A stretch of 64,000 nt of DNA from NCBI RefSeq assembly GCF_923079645.1, contig NZ_CAKLPY010000001.1, positions 372,001-436,000 on the forward strand. Reading direction: 5' to 3'. Shown one piece after another: positions 45,762-55,828 of this stretch. The notes under the pieces were generated by a model, which was not told where the DNA came from, made no database searches, and was given only the letters and a program-made list of their open reading frames with translations. Position numbers and translations under genes: made by a program. Origin of the DNA: Emticicia aquatica. GTDB lineage: Bacteria > Bacteroidota > Bacteroidia > Cytophagales > Spirosomataceae. Within the stretch, counting starts at the first letter, position 1; each line of letters opens with the position of its first letter.

Positions 45762-46130
45762 TTACTTCTTCAACCCTAAAAATGTCACAACAAAAAATAG
45801 TAATAAACCAATAATAACCCCAATACTATCAGCCAAAATATCGTGCCATTCAAAGCTACGTTGAAATGCAATGAGTACATAACCTTGTACAATTTCTAAA
45901 AGAAGTCCATAAGTAATACCTGAAATTAATGTTTTTTGATAGTTTTTGAAAGCAAATTGCCAGCAAAATGCCCAACCCAAAAACATGATTATGTGGATTA
46001 CTTTATCATTGAGGTAAGTATTTGGTACATTATCACCTGGCATTGTGCATATCATCAAAATGATAAGTGTAATGGCGTAAGCCAAAAGTTTACTTTCTAG
46101 AAACTTGATTATAAATATTTTCAACTTCAT
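45762..46130 (-). CDS. VanZ-like membrane protein
   Basis: A 122-aa protein with four membrane spans and the VanZ-family pattern (NDKVIHIIMFLGWAFCWQFA, YGLLLEIVQGYVLIAFQRSF, EWHDILADSIGVIIGLLLFF). Its start lies 41 bp inside the end of the decarboxylase gene, in another frame, so the two are co-transcribed. VanZ relatives affect envelope properties, but the role here is unknown. Confidence 0.8.
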   Translation of the reverse strand: MKLKIFIIKFLESKLLAYAITLIILMICTMPGDNVPNTYLNDKVIHIIMFLGWAFCWQFAFKNYQKTLISGITYGLLLEIVQGYVLIAFQRSFEWHDILADSIGVIIGLLLFFVVTFLGLKK

Positions 46131-47535
46131 CTAAAAGAGCGTTTAAATCGGTTTCGGTCGTTAAAGGATTCATTAAAGAAACACGAAGATATACTTTTTC
46201 TTGTAAAGTTGTTTGAACGATATAGAATTTGCCTTCTTGTAATAGTTGTTGTCTAGTCAAAGTATTAATTTCATTGGTGTCGTTAAATGTTGAATTAATT
46301 ATTCTGAAGCAAACGATGTTACTTTCTGGTTCAATCGCCAATTCAAAATTGGGCCTTGATTGAATCAACTTGGCGAAAATTCGTCCTAAGTCATATAGAT
46401 AATCTACATTTTCACCAAAAATATGTTCTCCATGAGCTTTCAAAATTGAATATATTTTTACACTCATCATTAATTTTGTACATTCAAATGTACGTTTGCC
46501 TGAGTTAAACCAATCTTTTGAATGCTGATTTGCCCACAAATACTGAGCTTTTTGTTGGAAGGTTTTGAAAGCATCTTCATCACTTTTAAAAATCAAAGCC
46601 GTTGCTAAGGCAGGTGTCATCAACATTTTGTGCCAATCAATTACAACCGAATCTGCTTGATTTATTCCTTTAACTTTATGTTTGTATTTTTCAGAGAAAA
46701 TAACAGCTCCACCATGAGCACCATCTACATGAAACCAAAGCTTATGTTTTTCTGCAAAAAGGGCGATTTCTTCTAAATTATCATAGCTACCACTTGAAGT
46801 TGAGCAAGCACTTCCTACAATACAGATAACTTTTAAACCTTTTTTTATTGCTTCTTGATAGTACTTTTCTAATAAATCGGTTCTTATTTGTAGTTTTTCA
46901 TTGGCAGGTATTTTTATTATTCCATCACTACCCATTCCCATGATTCTTGCCGCACGGTCAATACAATAATGAGCTTCTTCCGAAACCATTACAGCCAATT
47001 TTTCTTGATTACCCTCTTCCCAAACTTCAGTTTTTGAAGCACGAGCCGCTAATAAAGCAGTAAGATTAGCCAAAGTTCCGCCAGAAGTAAGTAAACCACT
47101 TGCATTTTTATCAAAACCGATACGCTTTGCCAATAAATCAGACAAAATTCTTTCTAAAGGATTTGATACCAAACCCATTTCATAAACAGCCATACCGTTA
47201 TTTAACATTCCTGTCAACATTCCTGCCATTGCTGTAATTGGCAATGGAGGCGTAACCTGATGCCCCATATAACGTGGATGATGCAAATGCATTGATTTTT
47301 CGATTGTTTGCTTGAAAAACTCATTAATATCACCTTTACCTTTTTCAAAATCGGCTTTCCAAAAAGCCAAAGTTTCTTCAGGTTCTTGGTAAGGAATAAC
47401 GCTTGAAATAGATTGATCTTGCGATTTTTCTAAATAATCAGCTAATAAATCTACCAAATTATGTGCATTTTGACGAAAGTTTTCAGGTGAAAAAGCTTCT
47501 TGCAGGTTTGTCATATTAATGTTTTCTAAAGTCAA
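46090..47535 (-). CDS. PLP-dependent group II amino-acid decarboxylase
   Basis: A 481-aa pyridoxal-phosphate decarboxylase of the aromatic-L-amino-acid/glutamate/diaminobutyrate class. The N-terminal dimer segment is followed by HPRYMGHQVTPPLP and SGLLTSGGTLANLTALLAAR. The cofactor region is FHVDGAHGGA, with the Schiff-base Lys in SVVIDWHKMLMTP. It would remove CO2 from an amino acid to give an amine. The substrate cannot be told from motifs; the diaminobutyrate or aromatic branch is most likely. A second in-frame ATG at 47514 is possible. Its 3' end overlaps the VanZ-like gene by 41 bp. Confidence 0.9.
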   Translation of the reverse strand: MTLENINMTNLQEAFSPENFRQNAHNLVDLLADYLEKSQDQSISSVIPYQEPEETLAFWKADFEKGKGDINEFFKQTIEKSMHLHHPRYMGHQVTPPLPITAMAGMLTGMLNNGMAVYEMGLVSNPLERILSDLLAKRIGFDKNASGLLTSGGTLANLTALLAARASKTEVWEEGNQEKLAVMVSEEAHYCIDRAARIMGMGSDGIIKIPANEKLQIRTDLLEKYYQEAIKKGLKVICIVGSACSTSSGSYDNLEEIALFAEKHKLWFHVDGAHGGAVIFSEKYKHKVKGINQADSVVIDWHKMLMTPALATALIFKSDEDAFKTFQQKAQYLWANQHSKDWFNSGKRTFECTKLMMSVKIYSILKAHGEHIFGENVDYLYDLGRIFAKLIQSRPNFELAIEPESNIVCFRIINSTFNDTNEINTLTRQQLLQEGKFYIVQTTLQEKVYLRVSLMNPLTTETDLNALLDEVENIYNQVSRK

Positions 47536-47694
47536 AACTTAATTCAATTATAATTACTTTTAAGCATTACTCATTTATCAATTATACATTTTTCAAAACA
47601 TAAATAAATGTTTTTTTCTATGAAAAACTACAATTAAATTAGTGGAAATAGCTAAAATATATGTTATTTATTGATAAAAACTATAAATTTCTTT

Positions 47695-48132
47695 TTAAGA
47701 TTTCCAGTAGAAATAATGATTTTCTTCCCGTTTCCAGCCAATATTTTCGTAAAGCTTTTGAGCTTTAATATTTTCTGGCGTTGTTTCTAAAAGTAAACCT
47801 TTGTGTCCTAATTGTCTGGTAAAATTTTGTGCTGTTTCGAGAATAGCTTTCCCAACACCCTTGTTACGAGCTTTTTCATCAACAAAAAGATCATTGAGCA
47901 CCCACTGCCTTTCCATAGAAACTGACGAAAATGTTGGGTACAATTGTGTAAAACCAAGTGGTTTATCGTCTTCCAAAGCTAAAAAAATGACAGATTCATT
48001 GAGTAAAAGTCGTTCCGAAAGAAAGCGTTTTGCTGCTACTAAATCGGCTTTTTGACCATAATATTGGCGGTAAGCATCAAATAAAATGGCAGCTAAGTCT
48101 AAATGTTCTTTTTGTACTTGAATGATTTTCAT
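47695..48132 (-). CDS. GNAT N-acetyltransferase
   Basis: A 145-aa GNAT-fold protein with the acetyl-CoA-binding loop in VLNDLFVDEKARNKGVGKAI (R/Q-x-x-G-x-G/A) and the C-terminal KLYENIGWKREENHYFYWKS. It diverges from the LysR gene 90 bp away, which may regulate it. The substrate is unknown. Confidence 0.88.
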   Translation of the reverse strand: MKIIQVQKEHLDLAAILFDAYRQYYGQKADLVAAKRFLSERLLLNESVIFLALEDDKPLGFTQLYPTFSSVSMERQWVLNDLFVDEKARNKGVGKAILETAQNFTRQLGHKGLLLETTPENIKAQKLYENIGWKREENHYFYWKS

Positions 48133-48221
48133 AGTTAAATTTTATTTTACAAAGCAATGATTAATTTTTGATAACAAAAAATACTTAATTTTGATTATTT
48201 GATGCCCAAAATGAATCAATC

Positions 48222-49127
48222 ATGGATTTAAGAACGATTGAAAATTTCTTGAAACTTGCAGAGACACTTAATTTCAGAAAAACTGCCGAAGAGATTTATA
48301 TTGCCCAGCCTGCTTTGAGTCGGCAAATAATGGGTTTGGAAGAAGAACTCAAAGTGATGCTATTAAAACGGAATAAAAGAAATGTAGCTCTGACGGAAGC
48401 AGGTGAGTATTTTCGGGAGGAATGTCAACGAATTTTGGAGGATTTTGAGAGAGTTAGACAAAGAACAAATCAAATTTATAATGGTGAAGGTGGTGAAATA
48501 AAAATTGCTCATTCTAGTTCATCGATGCAATTTTTATTGCCTAATATTTTGGCGAAAATTCAATCTAAAATGCCTTCATTAAAAACTATTTTGAATGAAT
48601 CGACAAATATTTTTGGCATTAATGCTCTCATAAATCGTACAATTGATGTTTGTTTTGGACCAAACATGATTGTTCCAAAAGAACTCAACGCAAGAACACT
48701 TTATGCCGAGAATTTTGTTATTCTTTTGCCCCAAAAACATTGGCTTTTAGAAGAAAATTTCACTTCGTTGGCCCAGTTATCAGATGAAAGTTTTATTTTA
48801 CCTCCCCGAAGCGAAAGTTCTGGCTACGTAGAAAGTATTGAGGCGATGTGTCAAAATAATGGATTTATCCCAAAAGTTGCATATCAATCTGGCAATTCAA
48901 ATACGGTTTTACGCTTGGTTGAGGCAGGAGTTGGGGTCTCAATAGAGCCAAAATCAGCTTTAAGCGGACAAAATATGAATGTTCGCCACATTGAAATGCG
49001 AGATAATGTATCGAAATCAGAAATGCGGATGGTTTGGTTGCGTGGCAGAGAGAAAGAATTAGCACGTTTTTTTGAGATTGTGGAGGAAGTGGTGAATCAG
49101 TATGAATTCACCACTTTTATCACTTAA
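48222..49127 (+). CDS. LysR-family transcriptional regulator
   Basis: A 301-aa LysR regulator. The N-terminal winged helix-turn-helix is MDLRTIENFLKLAETLNFRK through AQPALSRQIMGLEEEL, then the linker and a periplasmic-binding-like effector domain (VVALTEAGEYF region onward to residue 290). It is transcribed away from the GNAT gene; the 89-bp gap between the two starts probably holds shared operators. The inducer is unknown. Confidence 0.9.
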   Translation: MDLRTIENFLKLAETLNFRKTAEEIYIAQPALSRQIMGLEEELKVMLLKRNKRNVALTEAGEYFREECQRILEDFERVRQRTNQIYNGEGGEIKIAHSSSSMQFLLPNILAKIQSKMPSLKTILNESTNIFGINALINRTIDVCFGPNMIVPKELNARTLYAENFVILLPQKHWLLEENFTSLAQLSDESFILPPRSESSGYVESIEAMCQNNGFIPKVAYQSGNSNTVLRLVEAGVGVSIEPKSALSGQNMNVRHIEMRDNVSKSEMRMVWLRGREKELARFFEIVEEVVNQYEFTTFIT

Positions 49128-49129
49128 AA

Positions 49130-52100
49130 TCACTGGCAACCAACAATATTTGCCTTGAAAACACTTTGGCTATCAGCAAAAAAACCATTGGTTAAAACGA
49201 TTGACTTACCAGAACGGTACTCAATTTGGCTGGTTTGAGATATTTTTTGAGTACTGTTTATTTGACTCGAATTGTATACTTGAACCGTACCATTTGGTAC
49301 AACTCCACTCAAAGTTATTGCAGGGTTTTGTACGTTTAGGGTAACAATATTTGACTGTGTATTACTGCAAGCACCAGTAATTAAACATTTATATTTGTAT
49401 CCATTAAGGGTACTATTTGATAATACCTTGAGAGTGTCGCTTGTTGCACCTGCATAAGTTGCCGAATTTAATAAATCAGAAAATGTTGAGCCATTATTGG
49501 TACTTACTTGCCACTGATAAGTTAATCCTAAACCTGTAACTACCACAGGAAAAATGATTTGAGTTGCATCGCAAGTACTTTGACTAGTGGGTTGGGATGT
49601 TATAATTGGGCCAGAAATAATATTTATACTTAAAGTAGCTGTTGAGACTTTGTTAAAATTATCAGTCACAGAAACCGAAAATGTTGCGTTTGTAGCCGAG
49701 CAAATGGCCGATACGTCAGCCATGATATTTCCATCTGGATTGATTGTTAAGTTTGAAATACTAACACCATTTACGATAGCCGAATTGCCACTATTTATTT
49801 GGGGAATCAATGTATTTGCCGCTTGATTTCCATCAAATGCTGTTGAAATTTTGATATTACTTGAAACCCCAATGCCGTGATTCAGTGAAAAATTTGTGGC
49901 AATTGGCGGACAATTATTAAGAATTACCGACAAACTTCCAGTATTTCCATCATTACCAATATTAGCGGAAATAAAATCTAATGAACCGTCTTGATTAAAA
50001 TCTCCTGAAACAAGTGAGCCAGGTTGCAAACCAACCGAAAAGAAATCAGTGCCTAAAGTTGTTGGTGTTGCGAAATTTCCATTGCCATCATTGTAAAGTA
50101 AATAAACGAAAGATGAATTATTGGTTGGTGGCACAATCAGTTGTGAACTTGTAAGAATATCACAGAAACCGTCGCCATTAAAGTCATTTACTAAAACACC
50201 ATTCATTTTTGAACTAACAGTTTTGAATGAAACGGTAAAATTCCCACTACCATTATTGGTCAAGATTGAAATGGTACTTTCGCCATAATTGGCCGTCACT
50301 AAATCAAAATCTCCATCGTTGTCAAAATCTCCAGTGGCAATATCACGGCAATTTAATCCAACAGTAAAAGTTGAAGCAAGTGAAAACCCGCCCAATCCAT
50401 CACCAAACGAAACGCTCACAGTATTATCGGTGTAGTCGGCAGTGGCAAAATCTAAGTTTTCATCCGCATTAAAATGTCCAACTACAATGCTTCTTGGTAA
50501 AATTCCTGTATTTATTGCAGGTGTCAAATTACTAAAACTTATTTGACCGACAAGGCTTGTATTTAAGAAAACCTGAACTCGTTTATTATCTGCATTGGTT
50601 ATGACAAAATCTGGTTTCCCATCTTGATTAAAATCTCCTGAAGCAGCGGCTAAAGCAGTGCCAATACCACCACCACCTGTACCCGTGGGGGTAGTCGTTT
50701 GAGTAAATGAGCCAAGACCATCGTTGGTTAATATAACTATTTCACTAAAATTTGCTTCGCCGAAAACAATGTCTTTATCACCATCATTATCAAAATCAGC
50801 CACTACAATGGCTATATTATTCCCTAAAGTATTGCGTGTTGGAATTGGCGTTCCTCCCGAAAATCCACCACTGCCATTGCCTAAATATAAACTATATGCA
50901 GCCCGATTTGACACATTTTTTGAAGGCATAATAATATCTAAAATACCATCATTATTAAAATCATCTGTTGCTAAATGATAATCGCCAGGAAGTGAGGTGG
51001 GTAATAAAGGTGAATACGCAAAAGGAACAGCACCTGTAATTATTGGTGAACTATTGGCTGTTTCAAAATATCTGTTTGCACAATTGTTACCCAATATTTT
51101 TAGGTTGTATGCTTTACTTTTTGAACAAAAAATGCCATTTTTTGCAACAATAGTAAAACTAAAAAAACCAGATTCAGCTGGTGTTCCACTAATTTGTCCA
51201 GTAACTGAATTTAAAGTTAGACCTCGTGGTAAATGACCAATTGGTATTGAAAAGGTGTAAGAATCTGAAGGAGTTACACTGATGGTTTGATTGAATGGAA
51301 CATTAATTATCCCATTGGCAAGATTTCCAATAGTTATAATTGGACAAACTGTTGTTGAAATAGTTGAAGAAATACTACTTAGTTGATTATCACTTCCGCT
51401 GAAACTAGCAAATACAGTATGTACTCCAATGCCAAAGTCTGGAATAGTTATACTTGCAACGCCTAAATTATTAAGAATGATTGGACTTTGAGCAACTCCA
51501 TCTACTGTGAAAGTCAATGTTCCTGTAGGAATACAAGTTTTATTTTGGGAAACAGTGGCAGTGTATGTAACAGATTCGCCAATAATAATACTCGAATTGG
51601 ATTGTACAAGACTGATTGCCGACGGTGACTTATCAACAATAAGCGTGTTATTGATGTAATTTATTGTATAATTTGGATTTGCTAAAGTACTTGCCGTAAT
51701 ATCGTTGGTATAAGTTCCAGCAGGGGCGGGTGCGGTTACCCCATAATTACAAATCAAAGAACCCGTTAGTGAACCAAGATTATCAAGGTTTTGAAAACCT
51801 GAATAATTAGCAGTACAAGTAGGAAAAGGGTCGCAATAAGTAATCGTTTTAGCCGCCGCCGTTACCGTAAGAATAGCTTTATTGACAGTTAATGTAAACG
51901 AAGCATCTGTAGATCCAGTGTTATCGGTTGCTCGAACCGTAATCGTATAAATGCCAGCAGGTGCGGTTGATTCTAAGAAAACTCGGTCATCATTTGCTAT
52001 AATGGAGATATGCCCAACTAATCCACTTGGAATATTTTGTAATGAATAAACTGAATTATTACTCTTAGCAGTAGCTCTCACATTTACATTTTGCCCATAA

Positions 52101-52201
52101 GTTATTGTTGTATTTGGGTAACTCAATGAAGGTAAATTCGCAAAAGAGGTTATCGGTAAAAATAGAAGTATTATAAAATAATAGGTCAGTATATGTCTCA
52201 T
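49130..52201 (-). CDS. surface protein with MBG/Ig repeats and seven VCBS/FG-GAP repeats
   Basis: A 1,023-aa exported protein. I start it at the ATG at 52201 (MRHILTYYFIILLFLPITSFA signal); the longer frame adds 50 residues that overlap the divergent sigma-factor gene. An MBG-type domain (ILTVTAAAKTITYCDPFPTC) and Ig-like domains fill residues 20-370. Seven calcium-binding VCBS/FG-GAP repeats follow (for example DFNNDGILDIIMPS, DFDNDGDKDIVFGE, DFNQDGKPDFVITN, DFNGDGFCDILTSS). Another Ig-like domain and an SGKSIVLTNGFFADSQSVF C-terminal motif seen in Bacteroidota surface proteins complete it. Probably cell-surface adhesion or polymer binding. Confidence 0.82.
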   Translation of the reverse strand: MRHILTYYFIILLFLPITSFANLPSLSYPNTTITYGQNVNVRATAKSNNSVYSLQNIPSGLVGHISIIANDDRVFLESTAPAGIYTITVRATDNTGSTDASFTLTVNKAILTVTAAAKTITYCDPFPTCTANYSGFQNLDNLGSLTGSLICNYGVTAPAPAGTYTNDITASTLANPNYTINYINNTLIVDKSPSAISLVQSNSSIIIGESVTYTATVSQNKTCIPTGTLTFTVDGVAQSPIILNNLGVASITIPDFGIGVHTVFASFSGSDNQLSSISSTISTTVCPIITIGNLANGIINVPFNQTISVTPSDSYTFSIPIGHLPRGLTLNSVTGQISGTPAESGFFSFTIVAKNGIFCSKSKAYNLKILGNNCANRYFETANSSPIITGAVPFAYSPLLPTSLPGDYHLATDDFNNDGILDIIMPSKNVSNRAAYSLYLGNGSGGFSGGTPIPTRNTLGNNIAIVVADFDNDGDKDIVFGEANFSEIVILTNDGLGSFTQTTTPTGTGGGGIGTALAAASGDFNQDGKPDFVITNADNKRVQVFLNTSLVGQISFSNLTPAINTGILPRSIVVGHFNADENLDFATADYTDNTVSVSFGDGLGGFSLASTFTVGLNCRDIATGDFDNDGDFDLVTANYGESTISILTNNGSGNFTVSFKTVSSKMNGVLVNDFNGDGFCDILTSSQLIVPPTNNSSFVYLLYNDGNGNFATPTTLGTDFFSVGLQPGSLVSGDFNQDGSLDFISANIGNDGNTGSLSVILNNCPPIATNFSLNHGIGVSSNIKISTAFDGNQAANTLIPQINSGNSAIVNGVSISNLTINPDGNIMADVSAICSATNATFSVSVTDNFNKVSTATLSINIISGPIITSQPTSQSTCDATQIIFPVVVTGLGLTYQWQVSTNNGSTFSDLLNSATYAGATSDTLKVLSNSTLNGYKYKCLITGACSNTQSNIVTLNVQNPAITLSGVVPNGTVQVYNSSQINSTQKISQTSQIEYRSGKSIVLTNGFFADSQSVFKANIVGCQ

Positions 52202-52336
52202 AAATATGTGAGATGTAAAAAATAATGTAAATATAAATGGATACGGAATAAAAGCTGCAATGGTTGTTTTTTTGACCCAACAAATTCTTCCGTATATTCG
52301 TAGTATGATAGAGTGTACTAACCAAATTTTTCTCTT

Positions 52337-52909
52337 GTGATTCCAAACCAAGCAGATATAATAAAACGATGCCTAAAAGGTGATGAAAAAGCCTTTCGAA
52401 AGCTGTATGATACTTTTTCCTCGCGAATGTTAGGTGTATGTAAAAGATATGCTCGAGAAACTGCTGAAGCAGAAGATTTATTGCAAGAAGGTTTTATGAA
52501 AGTGTATGAACAATTATCTGGGTTTAAAAATGATGGTTCACTGGAAGGATGGATTTATCGTATTATTGTAAATAATGCAATTGACAGTTTCCGTAAGAAT
52601 CAGAGGATGCAAACAGTCGAAATTTCAGAAATTCATGACGATAATTTGCCCTTTGTTAGTTCGAATGACATTTTAAGTGCCATTAATACGCAAGAATTAT
52701 TAGAAAGTGTTAGACAATTGCCTCGTCAATATGGTATCATTTTTAATTTATACGTTTTTGAAGGATATAAATACTACGAAATTGCAGAACAATTGAAAAT
52801 TTCTGAAGGAACTGTAAAATCAAATTTATTTGATGCACGCAGGTTATTAAAGGAAAAAGTTACGAAACTATTCGATATGAAAGATACTATTACTAGTCAA
52901 ACAAAATGA
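52337..52909 (+). CDS. ECF-type RNA polymerase sigma factor
   Basis: A 190-aa sigma-70 family ECF factor: region 2 (FRKLYDTFSSRMLGVCKRYA, EDLLQEGFMKVYEQLSGF, GWIYRIIVNNAIDSFRK) and region 4 (LPRQYGIIFNLYVFEGYKYY, AEQLKISEGTVKSNLFDARR). The start is GTG at 52337; no ATG fits. It overlaps the next gene by 4 bp (ATGA), the usual sigma/anti-sigma coupling, and probably controls the redox cluster downstream as well as itself. Confidence 0.92.
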   Translation: MIPNQADIIKRCLKGDEKAFRKLYDTFSSRMLGVCKRYARETAEAEDLLQEGFMKVYEQLSGFKNDGSLEGWIYRIIVNNAIDSFRKNQRMQTVEISEIHDDNLPFVSSNDILSAINTQELLESVRQLPRQYGIIFNLYVFEGYKYYEIAEQLKISEGTVKSNLFDARRLLKEKVTKLFDMKDTITSQTK

Positions 52910-54339
52910 AAGAAGAACAAGCAAATGAGATTGACAATGCCTTTCGAGATGGGCTTGACAATATCTCGGAAACCCCTCCACCAAAAATTTGGAATGGACT
53001 TAGATTGGGCTTGGTTGAACGTAGATTGGTAGTGATTGAAAAACAAAATTATTGGCTAAAAATTGGAAGTGGACTACTATCAGCAGCTGTTATTGTATTA
53101 CTTGGAATACTCTATAAAGGTAATGCAACGAATATTGCAGATAGAACACCAACTGAAAAGATAGTTTTTAGGAACAAGCTACTGCATGATACCATTTATG
53201 TGTCAAAAATTGAAAAGGTGTATTTCCCAGTAAAAGAAATTGTTTATATCAACCAAAATCAAATAGCGACAACCGATAGCGTTGTTTTAACTTCAAAACC
53301 TATTGTGAATGATAAGATTATTACTTTAAACCGAGTGGAAAACCAAATTACACCAACGAATCAATTAAACGTAGTTAATAAAGAGGATATTTTTGAAGTA
53401 AAATCTAATAATTCAGATGATGAAAAAATAGTCAAAAAAGGTTTAGAAGAATTGAAATTTAGCTTTATCTCGCTCGATTTTAAAAAATTTGATTCCTTGA
53501 ATGTATTTCTTCAACTACCTAATATTAATTATCAAAATCGTATGATTTATCGCCGTGTAATAAAGCAAGATAATACAATTTCATTTAAAAATCCGTCGAT
53601 AAAAATATTTTATGCCCCCGAATCAGCTTACGTTTCAACGATAAAAGATGGTTCGTTAATTGCAGAAACAATAGGTACAGAGAAAAATCATCATGTTTAT
53701 TCTTATGGAGCAAATCTTAGTTTTGACTTAACAGATAAATGGAGTTTAGAGACGGGTTTGAATTTCTCGTATTCGCAGTTTTATACTGTTGATGCGGTTA
53801 AAAAGCGTCCCCTTGTTGCTGAAATGTATAAAGGGTCTCCTCAATATCTCTATAGAACGGCACTCGGCTTGGCTATTATACCATCTGATCAATTAAATAC
53901 AAAGCCAGTTGTTGGAAATGCAATTATTGTGGAGTCAGAAGATACGCACGTATTAAAACAGTTTAAGATTCCGTTACTAGTAAAATATAAGCTTTATGAA
54001 GGCAACAAATTGCTTGGAGCTTATACGAATAGATATAGCTTGTACTCAATTATGGGAGCTGAATTACGCTATAATCGTTCACAAATGCTTAATGCCGAAA
54101 TTTATGAAGCTGATGGTACTGATTTTTATACAGCTTTCACAGACTTTAAAGAGGTAAAACCATATAATGTTGGTTTAGTTTTTGGAACTGGATTTGATTA
54201 TAATTTAGCAAAAAAAATAAGTTTTTATGTTGAACCAACAATTCGTTTATCAACTGCGTCATACTCTCAAAGTACAATAGTTAAAAGTTTTCCACGATGG
54301 TGGAGCTTTGCTTTTGGGTTTAAGTATAATTTAAAATAA
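52906..54339 (+). CDS. sigma-coupled membrane protein with outer-membrane-barrel-like C-terminus
   Basis: A 477-aa protein with an N-terminal cytoplasmic segment of about 55 residues (NAFRDGLDNISETPPPKIWN), one membrane span (LLSAAVIVLLGILY) and a long periplasmic part. The C-terminal 200 residues are aromatic-rich alternating strands (ANLSFDLTDKWSLETGLNFS and FGFKYNLK at the end), like Bacteroidota porin-family barrels. Translationally coupled to the ECF factor, so the N-terminal part is a likely anti-sigma domain. An anti-sigma/barrel fusion is a known Bacteroidota arrangement but is unproven here. Confidence 0.65.
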   Translation: MKEEQANEIDNAFRDGLDNISETPPPKIWNGLRLGLVERRLVVIEKQNYWLKIGSGLLSAAVIVLLGILYKGNATNIADRTPTEKIVFRNKLLHDTIYVSKIEKVYFPVKEIVYINQNQIATTDSVVLTSKPIVNDKIITLNRVENQITPTNQLNVVNKEDIFEVKSNNSDDEKIVKKGLEELKFSFISLDFKKFDSLNVFLQLPNINYQNRMIYRRVIKQDNTISFKNPSIKIFYAPESAYVSTIKDGSLIAETIGTEKNHHVYSYGANLSFDLTDKWSLETGLNFSYSQFYTVDAVKKRPLVAEMYKGSPQYLYRTALGLAIIPSDQLNTKPVVGNAIIVESEDTHVLKQFKIPLLVKYKLYEGNKLLGAYTNRYSLYSIMGAELRYNRSQMLNAEIYEADGTDFYTAFTDFKEVKPYNVGLVFGTGFDYNLAKKISFYVEPTIRLSTASYSQSTIVKSFPRWWSFAFGFKYNLK

Positions 54340-54353
54340 AATTAATTGAACGT

Positions 54354-54809
54354 ATGTCGAACGAACAAATCACAAACAAACAAGAAATTATTTCACGAAA
54401 TGCTTTTTTACGTAAAATGGGCTTCGGTAGTGCTGCAATGTTAGCTTTACTTTGTACAGGCGAGCTAACGTCATGTACAAATGCAACTGTTGCACCCGCA
54501 AGTGGAAGTGTAGATTTTACAATTGACTTAACAAATGCAGCCAATATTGCCTTAACTAAAAATGGTGGGTATATTATCCAAAATAATATTGTGATTGCTA
54601 AAACAAGTTTAGGTACCTATGCTGCTGTTACATTAGTTTGTAGCCACGAGCAAAGAAAAGAAGTAATGTATCGTACAGACCGTTTTTATTGTTCAGCTCA
54701 CGGAGCAGAGTTTGATAATACAGGAAAAGGACTTAACAGTAATGGGAAAAAAGGTATCGCAGCCTATAAAACTGAACTTACTGGCACTACTCTAAGAGTT
54801 TACGCCTAA
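54354..54809 (+). CDS. Rieske [2Fe-2S] exported protein
   Basis: A 151-aa Rieske protein. The N-terminus has a hydrophobic segment ending in a lipobox-like LLCTGELTSC, preceded by basic residues (a Tat/lipoprotein-type start). The cluster ligands are C-S-H (LVCSHEQ, about residues 94-98) and C-x-x-H (FYCSAHGAEFD, about 112-116). It would carry an electron-transfer [2Fe-2S] centre in the periplasm. It starts 14 bp after the upstream gene and belongs to the same cluster as the DUF5777, YceI and multi-heme genes. Confidence 0.88.
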   Translation: MSNEQITNKQEIISRNAFLRKMGFGSAAMLALLCTGELTSCTNATVAPASGSVDFTIDLTNAANIALTKNGGYIIQNNIVIAKTSLGTYAAVTLVCSHEQRKEVMYRTDRFYCSAHGAEFDNTGKGLNSNGKKGIAAYKTELTGTTLRVYA

Positions 54810-54874
54810 TTTATTTCAATATGGTAATAAGTGGAAGCATTTTTTTGAATCATTCCACAATTCTTTTAAAACTT

Positions 54875-55786
54875 ATGAAATTACTTTTTAGCATCATATT
54901 CGTTTTTTGTACATACATCGCATTTTCTCAAGATGATTTAATGGATGTTCTAAACAAAGAATTGCCTAAGCAAACGACTTATGCAACCGCTACTTTCAAA
55001 TCAACCAGAGTAATTAATGGTCAGTCGATTGAAACTGTAGCAAAAAATCATTTAGACTTCAGAATTTCACATCGATTCGGTACAATTAATTCGGGTTATA
55101 AAGAACTTTGGGGGCTTGACCAATCTCGTATTCGTTTGGGTTTAGAATACGGTATTACAGATAATCTGATGGTGGGAGTAGGGCGTAGTTCTTACCAAAA
55201 AACGTATGATTATTTTATGAAATGGAAAGTGGTTAAACAATCATCGGGTGCAAGAAAAATGCCAATATCAGTGGCAGTTTTTTTTAGTGATGCTACCAAT
55301 ACAATGGATACATCAACGGATTTGCCATTTTATAATAACCTTGAAAGACAAAGTTATACGACACAAATTTTGATTGCTAGAAAGTTTAATGATAGATTGT
55401 CTTTGCAGCTTTCACCAACAATTATTCATAATAACAAAACAGAAAGTTTTCTTGACCAAAACACAATTTATGCTTTAGGTGCAGGTGGGCGTATTAAACT
55501 CAATAAACGAACGTCATTTAATATAGAATATTTTTACGTACCAACTTCAATTATGCAAGGGAAAACGCAATTAGACCCGCTCAAAACTAATAATCTTTCG
55601 GTTGGGTTTGACATCGAAACAGGTGGTCACGTTTTTCAATTACACGTTTCTAATTCTAGAGGAATGATTGAAAAGCAATTCATTACCGCAACAGCCGATT
55701 CTTGGGCAAATGGTGGCATTTATTACGGTTTCAATATCTCACGTATATTCAGCTTTGACAAAAAAGAAAAAGCTAAAAAACACTAA
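54875..55786 (+). CDS. DUF5777-like outer-membrane barrel protein
   Basis: A 303-aa exported protein from the ATG at 54875 (MKLLFSIIFVFCTYIAFSQ). It matches the DUF5777 pattern in my reading (ATFKSTRVINGQSIETVAKN, LDFRISHRFGTINSGYKELW, GLDQSRIRLGLEYGITDNLM) and alternates as a beta-barrel to the end (GGIYYGFNISRIFSF). Such proteins accompany YceI and cytochrome genes in Bacteroidota. Its biochemical role is unknown. Confidence 0.75.
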   Translation: MKLLFSIIFVFCTYIAFSQDDLMDVLNKELPKQTTYATATFKSTRVINGQSIETVAKNHLDFRISHRFGTINSGYKELWGLDQSRIRLGLEYGITDNLMVGVGRSSYQKTYDYFMKWKVVKQSSGARKMPISVAVFFSDATNTMDTSTDLPFYNNLERQSYTTQILIARKFNDRLSLQLSPTIIHNNKTESFLDQNTIYALGAGGRIKLNKRTSFNIEYFYVPTSIMQGKTQLDPLKTNNLSVGFDIETGGHVFQLHVSNSRGMIEKQFITATADSWANGGIYYGFNISRIFSFDKKEKAKKH

Positions 55787-55828
55787 GAAAATAATATAAT
55801 AATTTCAAAAAATAAACCCCAAACTGAT

